This document shows positions 26,167 to 35,606 of a stretch of DNA of 64,000 bases, in pieces. Under the pieces are notes generated by a model that was given only the letters and a program-made list of their open reading frames with translations, was not told the origin of the DNA and did no database searches. The DNA is from an uncultured Lachnospiraceae bacterium (lineage in GTDB: Bacteria > Bacillota > Clostridia > Lachnospirales > Lachnospiraceae), in the NCBI GenBank assembly GCA_910585765.1, contig CAJUES010000002.1, positions 58,291 through 122,290 of the forward strand, given 5' to 3'. Numbering within the stretch: position 1 is the first letter of the stretch; the number at the start of each line of letters is the position of its first letter. Made by a program: the position numbers and the translations under genes.

Positions 26167-28329
26167 ATGGCAGATAATGATATGATGACAGAGGCGGTAT
26201 GGAAAAATATCAGAGCTGTGATGGGATGGGATATTGGTGACGGGGATTCGGTTGCTTTTATTAAACTGCTTGCAGAGAAGAACAGAAAGGTAGAGCCTTT
26301 GTCCCTTCATAAAAGCCGTTACATACCAGTTGAAAAATCAGTGGTTGCCAAAAGCAGTAACGGAATGATCATGATAGGGAGCGATGCAGCTCGGCAAAAG
26401 GAGTTTATCATTAACTTTAAGCGTTCTCCTGAAAACTGGGATAAGATGACATTTATGGGGATAACATATCGGCAGCATATGTTTGACTATATTAGGGGTG
26501 TGTCGGAAGCGATATTACAAAATAGTGCAAACCGTGATGGGATTATGAAAAATGTTATTGTGCATGATAGTAGGGGAAATATACACTGGAAAAAGGATGA
26601 GGTATTGCTGGTTGTTGGTTGTCCGGCATCGGTCATATGGAAAGGGGAAAAGATGCGGAAACAGTATGAGCAGCTGATTTCAGAGGCCACTGGCATCTTG
26701 AATGTTATTGTGACGGAGGAATCGCGTGCAGCGGTCTTCTCTATGTTTGATATCGACAGTCTCCGTAAGAAAATAGATCTGCAATCCGGCGTACTGGTAT
26801 TGGATTTTGGTTCTTCAACAGCGGATGCCACCTATATCCTGCCAGGAAAGAAAGCCATCAATATCAGTTGGGAATTGGGAGCCGCACAGGTGGAAAATGC
26901 TATGTTGCGATACATTTTGCAGAGTGATAAAGCAAGAAAATCGTTTTCAAATCTGGCAAAAATATACGGAAAAACCAAGGTTATTATTGGAAATGATTGT
27001 AATCAGGCAATTTTCCAATTGAGGCAGGATAAAGAAGATTACTTCGACGGAAAATTAGGGGAAAATGCGGCGGTAAAAAATGTTGCTATTCCCATTATGG
27101 ATGAGGACGGCGATAGGCTTTTCGATGAGGACGGTGAGCCTGCTGAGTCGATTGATATAAAATATAACATTACGAATGAAATGATACGGTATGCTCTGGA
27201 TGAATACGAGTTTGATGTCAGGAAAAATGGTCAGATTGTAAACTGCGGTACCTGGAAGAAAAATTGTCAGCAGTTTCTGGAAGATGTGAAACAGGTGCTT
27301 GAACGGGACAGGATGTCAGTGCAGACGGTTGTCGTTACAGGAGGCGGCAGTCAGATGCCTTTTATCATTGAACTGTGCAGCAAAGCATTTCCAGAAAAGG
27401 TTGTTCCTTCCGATACGCCGTCACATAGTGTAGTAAGAGGTCTTGTGACAATTGCATATAATGAAGTACAGGCTCCCGAGATACGTAATAAAGTAATGAG
27501 TGATATTAAATCCGCTGCTGAGGTGAATATAGATGCAATGATCGAGAGGATTGCATCTAAGCTTTCGAGTGAAGCTTATGATTCTGCAGTTTCTGCGGTG
27601 GATGGATTGACATCTTACTTTGGAGAGGATGATGAATTGTGGGATAAAATAAAGCGTAATTTTGATCCAGAGTCGAATGTAGGGGAGATCACCCGGGTAG
27701 TGAAGAAAGCAATTACTTCTTCCCTAAACCAAAATGTAAAGAATCAGATTGACAATAGCATGAAAACATGGATAGGTGACGATAATGGGGCTATTGTCTG
27801 CTGTATTAACGAGGCATCACAGCAGCTTTATGCCGATCAGGCAATAAGTGGTATGATTCGGATTTCTCAAATGGATGTAGAGATGCTTAGCGAGAAAGTA
27901 TCCATACCGAATATCTCCATGCCTGATGTGGCGAAAGACGCTAATTTTATTGGAACAATTGTGGGATATATTCTGAGCGTAGTGCTCTTTGTTGTTCTGG
28001 CGTTCATTGCTGCAATTATCCCGGGAATCGGACCAATTTTTACCGTTGTTGCAGGTTCAATTGGTTCTGCTGCTCTGATCGAGAAATTAAAGGAATGGGA
28101 GAGTTGTCCTATTACGGGTGGTGCTATTCTCAAAGCGGTCAAAAAGATGAAAGAAAACAAAAATCAGAAAACGGAAGAAATTAAGGAACCGGTACGCAAG
28201 GCTCTGCGGGAAGCTTTTACAAAGCCGGATGCTTACGGTAAGGATTTTGAAAAACATTATGCGGTTCTAATGGAAACTGCAAGGAAGGCATTTGATAAGA
28301 TTTTGCTGAAAGCGGAAGAAGACCAATAA
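26167..28329 (+). CDS. Hsp70/actin-fold (ASKHA) ATPase 1 with membrane hairpin
   Basis: The ATG at 26167 after GAGAGG gives 720 residues. The N-terminal 430 residues carry the ASKHA nucleotide motifs: phosphate-1 GWDIGDGDSVAF (about 20-31), phosphate-2 VLDFGSSTADATY (about 210) and adenosine VVVTGGGSQMP (about 388). It lacks the Hsp70 substrate-binding beta domain. A helical region leads to two adjacent hydrophobic segments (about 595-635, with IIPGIGPIF between them) and a charged helical tail (KDFEKHYAVLMETARKAFDK). Chaperone-like or filament-forming roles are both possible. A paralogue of the same design lies at 31506. Composition is AT-richer than the flanks, suggesting transfer. Confidence 0.85.
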   Translation: MADNDMMTEAVWKNIRAVMGWDIGDGDSVAFIKLLAEKNRKVEPLSLHKSRYIPVEKSVVAKSSNGMIMIGSDAARQKEFIINFKRSPENWDKMTFMGITYRQHMFDYIRGVSEAILQNSANRDGIMKNVIVHDSRGNIHWKKDEVLLVVGCPASVIWKGEKMRKQYEQLISEATGILNVIVTEESRAAVFSMFDIDSLRKKIDLQSGVLVLDFGSSTADATYILPGKKAINISWELGAAQVENAMLRYILQSDKARKSFSNLAKIYGKTKVIIGNDCNQAIFQLRQDKEDYFDGKLGENAAVKNVAIPIMDEDGDRLFDEDGEPAESIDIKYNITNEMIRYALDEYEFDVRKNGQIVNCGTWKKNCQQFLEDVKQVLERDRMSVQTVVVTGGGSQMPFIIELCSKAFPEKVVPSDTPSHSVVRGLVTIAYNEVQAPEIRNKVMSDIKSAAEVNIDAMIERIASKLSSEAYDSAVSAVDGLTSYFGEDDELWDKIKRNFDPESNVGEITRVVKKAITSSLNQNVKNQIDNSMKTWIGDDNGAIVCCINEASQQLYADQAISGMIRISQMDVEMLSEKVSIPNISMPDVAKDANFIGTIVGYILSVVLFVVLAFIAAIIPGIGPIFTVVAGSIGSAALIEKLKEWESCPITGGAILKAVKKMKENKNQKTEEIKEPVRKALREAFTKPDAYGKDFEKHYAVLMETARKAFDKILLKAEEDQ

Positions 28330-28364
28330 GAAGATAAAGATTGACGTATACGAGGAGGGGTATT

Positions 28365-28904
28365 ATGCATGTAAAGGCAGGATCGAAAGACATTAGTAAT
28401 GTAATTGTTGCTATTGAGGAACAGCTGCGGTTCAGTTTTGGCAGGAAACAGCCGGAAATGGTGTACTATGCGCCGCCGTTTGGGGGAAAGTTTCAGGAAA
28501 TCTTTCAGGAGTCAGGAAAAGATAACAATCTGGAACTGCAAAGGTATGTAGATGAGCTGTTGGAGAAATCAGGGCCAAAGCGCCCCTCGGGCAAGGTCGA
28601 TACAAAATGCTTTTATGAAAATATCTGCATCAGCGCGGCAACCTGGTCAAACTTTACAAACGGCAGGTTCAGTCAGGAGACGATATTGAAGATTATCGCC
28701 GGACTGGAGTGCAGTATGGCAGAGGCGGAACACGTCCTGCGGCTGGCGGGAATGTGTCTGACAAATTCCAGTCGGGACAGGCTGGTGAAAGCCGCTATCT
28801 TAAGCGGGCATAACAACCCGCAGGATATGTATACAATTCTGGACTATTATTCGAGACAATATCCAGGTGAAGTAAAGAATTATTTTAGGGATGATAAATT
28901 CTAA
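28365..28904 (+). CDS. HTH-like module protein in the ASKHA cluster
   Basis: The ATG at 28365 follows AGGAGGGG and gives 179 residues. Residues about 80-165 (CFYENICISAATWSNFTNGR, LECSMAEAEHVLRLAGMCLT) match the HTH-like module that in Firmicutes follows macro domains (VYKKANIDRKLFSKI ... LLGRAGY.LS.SS). A diverged copy is in the 397-residue protein at 19304. The first 80 residues have no recognised fold. Sharing this module links the kinase-NACHT and ASKHA clusters. DNA binding is possible but not shown. Confidence 0.7.
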   Translation: MHVKAGSKDISNVIVAIEEQLRFSFGRKQPEMVYYAPPFGGKFQEIFQESGKDNNLELQRYVDELLEKSGPKRPSGKVDTKCFYENICISAATWSNFTNGRFSQETILKIIAGLECSMAEAEHVLRLAGMCLTNSSRDRLVKAAILSGHNNPQDMYTILDYYSRQYPGEVKNYFRDDKF

Positions 28905-28988
28905 GCAGTTGGAAATATTTTCAGAATTATAAAAATATTTTAGATATGTTGATGTAGTATGAGTATATCAAATGAAACGGAGGGTTGT

Positions 28989-30005
28989 ATGGGTATTATT
29001 CTTGGAACCATGAGTAACACTGTAATGCGAAGAGGAAACAGGGAATCATCAAAGCGCAATGAGTTGGCTGGACTGATGCAGGATTGCAGGGGAATTAAGG
29101 AAGAGTTGGAGAGAATGATAAACAATCTTGTAGAAGAACAAATTGCACCCCCTGAGGAAGGTTCTCTTTTGATAATGAATCTCGAAGATGACGAAGAGTT
29201 TAAAAAGATTTTCGAAAAGGAGGTGGAGCAAAAGAAAGATCAGACGGTATGGAAGGCTTATTCCAAGCGTGGAGGAATCAGCGACACTCTGGCAGATATT
29301 AAACGGGCTGTTGATCATCCTGCGGCAAATGCTTTTGAGTTTGATGAAGAGGAAGGGATGTACATCATATTTATAACAATTAACAATACATGTATAAGCA
29401 GGCTGACGGATTTGTGCCGCGAAATGTGTGATGAGTATGCGCAAATTGAAAAAAGGCAAATGGAAGACAGCGGGTTGTGGAAAAAGAAAAAAGCTCTGAT
29501 TGAGGAGAGAAAAGAGTTGCCGAGAGATAGAGAAGATCTGTTGAGGGATAGAGAAGACCTGTTGGGGGATAGAGAAGAGCTGTGGAATAAGTATGTGCTT
29601 CCTAAGTCGAGTACGCCTGTATTAGATGATCGGTGCCAACCAAAGAATAAATCAAACGTTGAACAATGGAACAAGTTTGAAGAGAAACTTCAAAAAACAA
29701 AAGAGGACTTGAGTAAGTATGAAGCGAAAAGGAAAGATTATAAAGCTGCTATTGATGCATATGACGCCTATCAGGAAAAGCTGCAATTTTTTAAGAAGGA
29801 GTACGAACAACTGGAATCTTATAAGCCAAAATATGACACTTTATATAAAGAACTAACAGAACTCGGGCAAATTTGCAGTAAGAATCATGATTTTTATAGG
29901 CTTACTGTATCACCGGAAGGAGAAGAAGAATTAGAGACATACATGGATAAGGCGAAAGAATTTTGTGAATGGATTTCAGGCATGATGGCGCCGTATCCAT
30001 TGTAA
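28989..30005 (+). CDS. SKRGGI-domain coiled-coil protein 1
   Basis: The ATG at 28989 follows GGAGGG and gives 338 residues. Residues about 83-140 (VWKAYSKRGGISDTLADIKR, then AANAFEFDEEEG, YIIFIT and NT) form a block repeated in the protein at 33709. Nothing known to me matches it, so I call it the SKRGGI domain. The rest is long coiled coil, including a tandem heptad-like run of DRE(D/E)LL units (about 175-200). It follows an ASKHA gene, as does its paralogue, so it may be a co-chaperone, scaffold or client adaptor of that ATPase. Confidence 0.75.
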   Translation: MGIILGTMSNTVMRRGNRESSKRNELAGLMQDCRGIKEELERMINNLVEEQIAPPEEGSLLIMNLEDDEEFKKIFEKEVEQKKDQTVWKAYSKRGGISDTLADIKRAVDHPAANAFEFDEEEGMYIIFITINNTCISRLTDLCREMCDEYAQIEKRQMEDSGLWKKKKALIEERKELPRDREDLLRDREDLLGDREELWNKYVLPKSSTPVLDDRCQPKNKSNVEQWNKFEEKLQKTKEDLSKYEAKRKDYKAAIDAYDAYQEKLQFFKKEYEQLESYKPKYDTLYKELTELGQICSKNHDFYRLTVSPEGEEELETYMDKAKEFCEWISGMMAPYPL

Positions 30006-30035
30006 GGGCTAAGACACGAAAGAGAGGTAAATATC

Positions 30036-30218
30036 ATGGCGGGCAATAACATGGAAACAGGGACAGGATCAGATAACACCAAAACTGTGATAGGATGGGA
30101 TATTGGCTGGGGGGAGTCTGTTGCATGGACCGGGCGCTGCGAAAAGGAAGAATTATCTGAAAAATCGGCCTTTGCGACGCAGAGGAGGAGCGAGGGGGGA
30201 TATAATGTGGGAAAATGA
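30036..30218 (+). pseudogene. ASKHA ATPase N-terminal fragment
   Basis: A 60-codon frame with a ribosome site like those of the intact paralogues (CGAAAGAGAGGTAAATATCATG) begins with a phosphate-1 motif, VIGWDIGWGESVAW, and then loses similarity. It overlaps the next ASKHA frame. It is best read as the start of a deleted copy. Confidence 0.6.
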
Positions 30219-31452
30219 TATAGAGAACAAAAACTACAAAGCCGTGATGGTATGGGGCATTGATGATGGGGATTCTGTCGCTTTTATCAAGCCGCTCACA
30301 GAGTGGTACGGAAAAGCAGTATCGTTATACCTTCATAAAAGCCGTGACATGCAGGTTCAAGTATCAGCGGTTGCCAAAAAGCAGAACGGAGAAATCACGA
30401 TTGGGAATGACGCAGTAGAAAAGCGGGAGTATGCCACTCATTTTATGCGTTCTCCTGAAAGCTGGGAGCGTATATCTTCTACAGGGGTAACGTACCGGGA
30501 GCATATGTCTGACTATATCAGAGGCATGTCAGAAGCGATACTGCAAAATAGTTCAAACCGCTGCGGGGTCATGAGGCATGTAATGTTACAGGATGATAAT
30601 GGTGTTGCGCATTGGCAGAAAGATGAGGTGCTGTTGGTGGTCAGTAGGCCATCTTCGATTACATGGAAAGGGAAAAAGATGCGCAGACAGTATGCGGAGC
30701 TGATTTCAGAAGCTACAGGCATATCAAATGTCATCGTGACGGAGGAATCGCGCGTGGCTGTTTTTATCCTGCTAGGTATTTACAATCTTCGGGAAGAGAT
30801 CAATCTGCAGGGCGGCGCGCTGGTATTGGATTTTGGTTCTTATACAGCGGATGCCACCTACCTGTTGCCGGAAAAGGGATCCGTCAACATTTGTTGGGAA
30901 CTGGGTGATGTACAGGTGGAGTGTGCTATGCTGAAATACATTATGCAAAGTGACAGATGGAAAAAAATCCTTGCAGATGCGGCAAAAATCCATGGCAGGG
31001 AAAGGGTTCTTGTTGGAAATGATTGTAGTCATGCAATTTTCCAGCTAAGGGAGCGAAAGAAGGCTTACTTTGACGGAACGCTGGGGGAAAGATGGCATTA
31101 CATGGAGCTGCCCGTCACGGATAAGGACGGTATCCCGATTATTGATGAATGCGGTGATTTGGGGTTGCTTGGCATAGGCGTTCAGGTAACAAGTGAAATG
31201 ATGCAGTATGCGCTGGACGGATACGAATTTGACGTCAGAAAGGACGGTCATGTTGTAAATCATGGAACCTGGAAAGAGAACTGCAGGCAGTTTCTGGATG
31301 ATGTGAGACAGACGCTGGAGTGGAAAGAGCTATCCGTGCAGACGGTCATCGTCACGGGCAGCGGCAGCCGGATGCCGTGTACTGTTGAAATGAGTGTCAA
31401 AGCGTTTCCGGAAAGCCTGTTCCTTCCGGTGCACCGTTATACAGAGTGGTAA
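30205..31452 (+). pseudogene. ASKHA ATPase 2, degenerate and frameshifted
   Basis: The 415-codon frame from ATG 30205 aligns along the ATPase domain of its neighbours. Its phosphate-1 motif reads VWGIDDG instead of GWDIGDG. Phosphate-2 (VLDFGSYTADATY) and adenosine (IVTGSGSRMP) motifs are also altered. Near 31418 one missing base shifts the frame: the other frame continues VPSGAPLYRVVKDF, matching VPSDTPSHSVVRGL of ASKHA 1. The C-terminal helical and membrane parts are wholly absent. A truncated regulatory protein cannot be excluded, but decay is likelier. Confidence 0.75.
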
Positions 31453-31505
31453 AAGATTTTGCGGCAATGGTAAAAAATATAGAATACGAAAGAGAGGAAT
31501 CTATT

Positions 31506-33659
31506 ATGTCAGACAATTCTATTAACAGAAAAAAAATTAAGGCGGTGATGGGCTGGGATATCGGTGATGGGGATTCGGTTGCTTTTTTCAAGTTTATCAA
31601 GCCGCTCGGAGAGGAAAAAGACAAGCTAGTGCCGTTGTACATTCATGGAATTCGTGATCAGCAAGTTATACCATCAGCGGTTGCCAAAAGCGAAGACGGG
31701 GTAATTACGATTGGGTATGATGCAGCAGAACAGCAGGAGTTTGTCATTAACTTTAAGCGGTCCCCTGCAAGTTGGAAGAATAAATCATTGCGGGGGGAAC
31801 CATATCGACAACATACGTCGGATTATATTAGGGGCGTGTCGGAAACCATACTGCAGAACAGCTCAAACCGTAGTGGCGGTATGGGACAGGTGATTATGCA
31901 GGACAGTAAGGGCGATATGCACTGGAAGAAGGATGAGGTACTGTTGGTGGTTGGCTGTCCAGCGTCGGTCATATGGAAAGGGAAAAAAGCACGCGAGGAC
32001 TATGAGCAACTGATTTCAGAAGCTACTGGCATTTCGAATGTTATCGTGACGGAGGAATCGCGCGCGGCGGTTTTCTCACTGTTTGATATTAATAATCTGC
32101 GTAAGAAGATCAACCTGCAGGGTGGTGTGTTGGTATTGGATTTTGGTTCTTCTACAGCGGACGCGACCTACATTCTGCCAGGGAAGAAGGCTATCAACAT
32201 CAGCTGGGAGCTGGGAGCTAAAAAGGTGGAAGAAGCGATGCTGGAAAACATCCTGCAGAGTGATAGAGGGAAAAAAGGGTTCGCAAATATGGCAAAACTC
32301 TATAGTAAAAATCGAGTCCTCGTTGGAAACGATTGTAGTCATGCGCTTTTCGGATTGAGAAAGATTAAAGAGATGTACTTTGATGGAAGGATAGGGAAAA
32401 GCGCACAATTACAAGATGTAAATATCAACATTATGGATGAGGACGGAGATCAAATTTTAGATGATTTTGGCGAACCTGTGAAACTCAGCATAAATTTCCA
32501 TGTAACTGATGAACTGATGCATTATGCATTGGATAAATACGAGTTTTCTGTCAATAAGGACGGTAATCCTGTAAACCGAGGCACATGGAAAGAGAACTGC
32601 AGACAGTTTCTGAACGATGTGAAGCAGACGCTTGAACGGGAAAAGTTACCCTTGCAGACAGTTGTAGTTACAGGCGGCGGCAGCCAAATGAAAGGTGTTG
32701 TTGGTGATCTGTGCAACAAAGCATTTCCGGGGAAGGTTGTCCCTTCCGATACACCATCACACAGTGTGGTCAAAGGTTTGGTGACAATTGCCTATAATGA
32801 AGTATATGCTCCTGAGGTACGCGGCAAAGCAATGGGGGATATTCGATCCGCGGCCGAGAAAAATATTAATGATATGATTGACGAGATTGCTAAGACCCTT
32901 TCGGAGAAAGCCTATGACAAGACGATTGATGCAATGAAAGCATTGGCAAAAGAGCATGGATACGCTGATACTGATGGATTTTGGAAAAAGATACCATTTG
33001 ATTCAAATGTGGGAGAGGTTACCCGGACAGTGAATAAAGCGATTGCTGATTCCTTAGATCAAAATAATGTAAAGAATCAGATTGATAACAGTACAAAGCG
33101 TTGGCAGAATAAGGATACTGGGGCAATCGTTAAATGCATTAACGATGTGTCACAGCAGTTATACGCAGATCAAGTAATGGGCGAAATGATTCAGATCAGT
33201 CAGGCGGATGTAGCAACGCTCGCAAAGAAAGTAGTCCTTCCGGATATTACCATGCCAAATGTGGCGACGGATGCCAATTTGATTGGTTCAGTGGTTGGAT
33301 CTGTTTTGGGTGTGGTGTTCTTTGTTGTTTTGACTGTCATTGCTCTTTTTGTTCCGGTAATTGGACCCATTTTGGCTTTGTTAGGGGTTGTGGCCGCCGA
33401 TGTTTTGTATGACAAGCTAATGGCATACGAAAAGATGCCCGTTAATGGTACATCTATTTACAACGCTGCCAGAAAGATGGAAAAGGATAAAGAAGAGAAA
33501 ATAGCAGAAATCAGAGAAAAGATCCGCGAGCCTCTGCGCGAGACTTTCACAAAGCCGGATGTCTATGGAGACAATTTTGAGAAATATTATAGGATGCTGG
33601 AGGCAATCGCAGAGAAGGCTTTTGACCAGATCCTGCTGAAAGTGGAGGATGACCGGTAG
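31506..33659 (+). CDS. Hsp70/actin-fold (ASKHA) ATPase 3 with membrane hairpin
   Basis: The 717-residue paralogue of ASKHA 1 starts at ATG 31506 after GAGAGG. Motifs are intact: GWDIGDGDSVAFFK (about 15-28), VLDFGSSTADATY (about 209) and VVVTGGGSQM (about 386). A double hydrophobic segment (about 592-632, with LFVPVIGPIL) precedes a C-terminal charged helix (DNFEKYYRMLEAIAEKAFDQ). The conserved membrane hairpin in both intact copies implies that the ATPase works at the membrane. Two intact copies may form a hetero-oligomer. An SKRGGI protein follows, as after copy 1. Confidence 0.85.
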   Translation: MSDNSINRKKIKAVMGWDIGDGDSVAFFKFIKPLGEEKDKLVPLYIHGIRDQQVIPSAVAKSEDGVITIGYDAAEQQEFVINFKRSPASWKNKSLRGEPYRQHTSDYIRGVSETILQNSSNRSGGMGQVIMQDSKGDMHWKKDEVLLVVGCPASVIWKGKKAREDYEQLISEATGISNVIVTEESRAAVFSLFDINNLRKKINLQGGVLVLDFGSSTADATYILPGKKAINISWELGAKKVEEAMLENILQSDRGKKGFANMAKLYSKNRVLVGNDCSHALFGLRKIKEMYFDGRIGKSAQLQDVNINIMDEDGDQILDDFGEPVKLSINFHVTDELMHYALDKYEFSVNKDGNPVNRGTWKENCRQFLNDVKQTLEREKLPLQTVVVTGGGSQMKGVVGDLCNKAFPGKVVPSDTPSHSVVKGLVTIAYNEVYAPEVRGKAMGDIRSAAEKNINDMIDEIAKTLSEKAYDKTIDAMKALAKEHGYADTDGFWKKIPFDSNVGEVTRTVNKAIADSLDQNNVKNQIDNSTKRWQNKDTGAIVKCINDVSQQLYADQVMGEMIQISQADVATLAKKVVLPDITMPNVATDANLIGSVVGSVLGVVFFVVLTVIALFVPVIGPILALLGVVAADVLYDKLMAYEKMPVNGTSIYNAARKMEKDKEEKIAEIREKIREPLRETFTKPDVYGDNFEKYYRMLEAIAEKAFDQILLKVEDDR

Positions 33660-33708
33660 GCGATGGAGTGACAGGGAAAATGGTAGGAATAGGAAAGGAG
33701 ACGTACAG

Positions 33709-34494
33709 ATGGCGGAATATGTAAAACAGAGCAGGGAATACGATATGAGGATCGCATCCGGCGCGGCGGCGCGCGAAAAAGACCGGGCAATCTGGAAATC
33801 ATACTCAAAACGCGGGGGCATCCATGATGCCCTGCAGGATTTCTGCAGGGCGGTAAGACGCCCTTCCGCAAACGCGTTTGACTATGATGAAGAAGACAGG
33901 ACATATATTATCTGCATCACCCTGTATAACACGATCTGGATGCAGATGGATCACGAAATAGCGAAACTCGATCAAAATCTGGCGGCGATAGAAGCGCAGA
34001 AACAAAATTACGTCCCAGCCACGCGCACAAGGACATACATAAAAGTAAGAAAAGTTCCCGGAAGCAAAAGTAAAAATCCGCAGCCGAACAGGAATACCAG
34101 TCGGATTCTGCGTTTTAAGCCGTATGCAGTGCTTCGCAGGGCAATAAAAACACTGGATAAAGTCATGGTGCGTTTTAAGCCATATGCGGCAATCCGCAGT
34201 GCGATAGCGGGTCTGCTTCCATCTTCGGTGACGGATACGGCAGTACCGGTGATGGAGCGGTATGAGTGTACGGAGACCGTATATGAGGAGGGCGAAGTAG
34301 AGCTGGCCTCGTATCAGAGTGTCCATTCCCGGCTTTTGGATATCCTTCAGGATATCGCTGCGGATATAGGGAAGCATCTGCCGCTGATCCAGGGGGAGGA
34401 CCAGCAGGCGTTGAGACAGTATCAACAGGAAGCGCAGCGGATATGCAGCAGTATTGAGCAAAAGGTATTTTCGCGGCAGGAGTGGGTGATGTAA
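33709..34494 (+). CDS. SKRGGI-domain protein 2
   Basis: The ATG at 33709 follows AAAGGAG and gives 261 residues. Residues about 24-80 repeat the SKRGGI block (IWKSYSKRGGIHDALQDFCR, SANAFDYDEEDRTYII). A basic linker carries two copies of RFKPYA.(L/I)R.AI (about 127 and 154), and the C-terminal half is helical. It lacks the long coiled coil of its paralogue. The pairing of each intact ASKHA gene with an SKRGGI gene indicates a duplicated functional unit. Confidence 0.72.
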   Translation: MAEYVKQSREYDMRIASGAAAREKDRAIWKSYSKRGGIHDALQDFCRAVRRPSANAFDYDEEDRTYIICITLYNTIWMQMDHEIAKLDQNLAAIEAQKQNYVPATRTRTYIKVRKVPGSKSKNPQPNRNTSRILRFKPYAVLRRAIKTLDKVMVRFKPYAAIRSAIAGLLPSSVTDTAVPVMERYECTETVYEEGEVELASYQSVHSRLLDILQDIAADIGKHLPLIQGEDQQALRQYQQEAQRICSSIEQKVFSRQEWVM

Positions 34495-34524
34495 TAAAAA
34501 ACATAAGAAAGTGAGGCGGTGGTT

Positions 34525-35592
34525 ATGTCGGAAATTCTTCAAATGAAGTCCGTTCCCATCCTTAATAGTACAGACCTGTATCAATATTTTGACGTATTTG
34601 ACATGCTCCGCAGCCGGGAGGCGTTTGCACGCTTTGCAGACGGACATTTCCGGTGGAGCAGGAGCATCAATCTGCATCATCTGGATGTCATATTGGCGAT
34701 GACAGATGCGGATATAAAATTTCAGATGAAGAGTGCGGATGATTACTGGGCTTTTCAGGGAGAATGGGGCGGAAAATCGTTCGAATCCATTGATCAGTAC
34801 GGGGAGCTGCCGGAGTATGAGAAACAGGCAGAGACGGCAGCTTTGATCTATCAGAAATACGCTCAGATGCTGAAGGAAAATGACAGTAAGATGCTCATGC
34901 TGGTGACAGCGGGCGTCCTGCTTGCCGGAAAAGACGAACATTGTCTGACAGGAATCAGTGCGGAGCAATTGAAAAGAGCTTACGACCGGGCAGAGCATTT
35001 TTCAGATGACGCTGGCAGCAAGGAAGGATCTGTCATAGATATCCATCTGGGCGGCGGACGCAATTCTGTCTCGCTCCCCGCATTTCATGGTGTGTACAGG
35101 ATTTATATGGATCCTGCGCTGCAGCCGTCCAGAGAAAAGCGGATGCAGACATATAGGATCAAAGCGGATGCAGACGTGGATCTGGAGTGCGTAGACAGCG
35201 GAACAGGTGAGGTGAAGCGGCGCAGGATTTTAGCGGGAGAACAGATTTATGCACTTGGTATAGACGGGATCATCAGCCGCATTCTTCCGAACCGTGTCGT
35301 CAATGGAGAGAATGAAATGGTCCGCAAAGCCGACGGCATTTATCTGAATGACAGTAGATGCTTTGCCATACCGGACGGCGTCTCGTCTTTTGCCGTCGGC
35401 AGGGAACGCGGAGTTCCGCAATATATTTATGTGAAGGATGGTCATATCCATTATGGCAATTATGATAATCTGGAAGGAAAACAGAAGGTATCGGAGGAGA
35501 TCGCGGTGATCTCCGAGGTACGGATAGACGGCGGCGAGGTCACGGTGCTGCGCAACGATGGAAAAGTATGGGACGGGAGGCATTTCTCCTGA
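34525..35592 (+). CDS. Hypothetical protein, possible propeller-like C-terminus
   Basis: The 355-residue protein is not recognised. The first 160 residues are helical (DLYQYFDVFDMLRSREAFAR). The second half is rich in beta strands with repeated motifs such as GVSSFAVGRERGVPQYIYVK and VISEVRIDGGEVTVLRNDGK. These recall RCC1-like or similar propeller blades, but too few blades are seen for a full ring. It lies 14 bases before the AAA ATPase gene and is probably co-transcribed with it. Confidence 0.65.
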   Translation: MSEILQMKSVPILNSTDLYQYFDVFDMLRSREAFARFADGHFRWSRSINLHHLDVILAMTDADIKFQMKSADDYWAFQGEWGGKSFESIDQYGELPEYEKQAETAALIYQKYAQMLKENDSKMLMLVTAGVLLAGKDEHCLTGISAEQLKRAYDRAEHFSDDAGSKEGSVIDIHLGGGRNSVSLPAFHGVYRIYMDPALQPSREKRMQTYRIKADADVDLECVDSGTGEVKRRRILAGEQIYALGIDGIISRILPNRVVNGENEMVRKADGIYLNDSRCFAIPDGVSSFAVGRERGVPQYIYVKDGHIHYGNYDNLEGKQKVSEEIAVISEVRIDGGEVTVLRNDGKVWDGRHFS

Positions 35593-35606
35593 GAGGGGAT
35601 GGAAAA

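Noticed and set aside
29510..29580. Short tandem repeats suggestive of a CRISPR or satellite
   Set aside because: They are in-frame DRE(D/E)LL units of a coiled coil, not spaced repeats.
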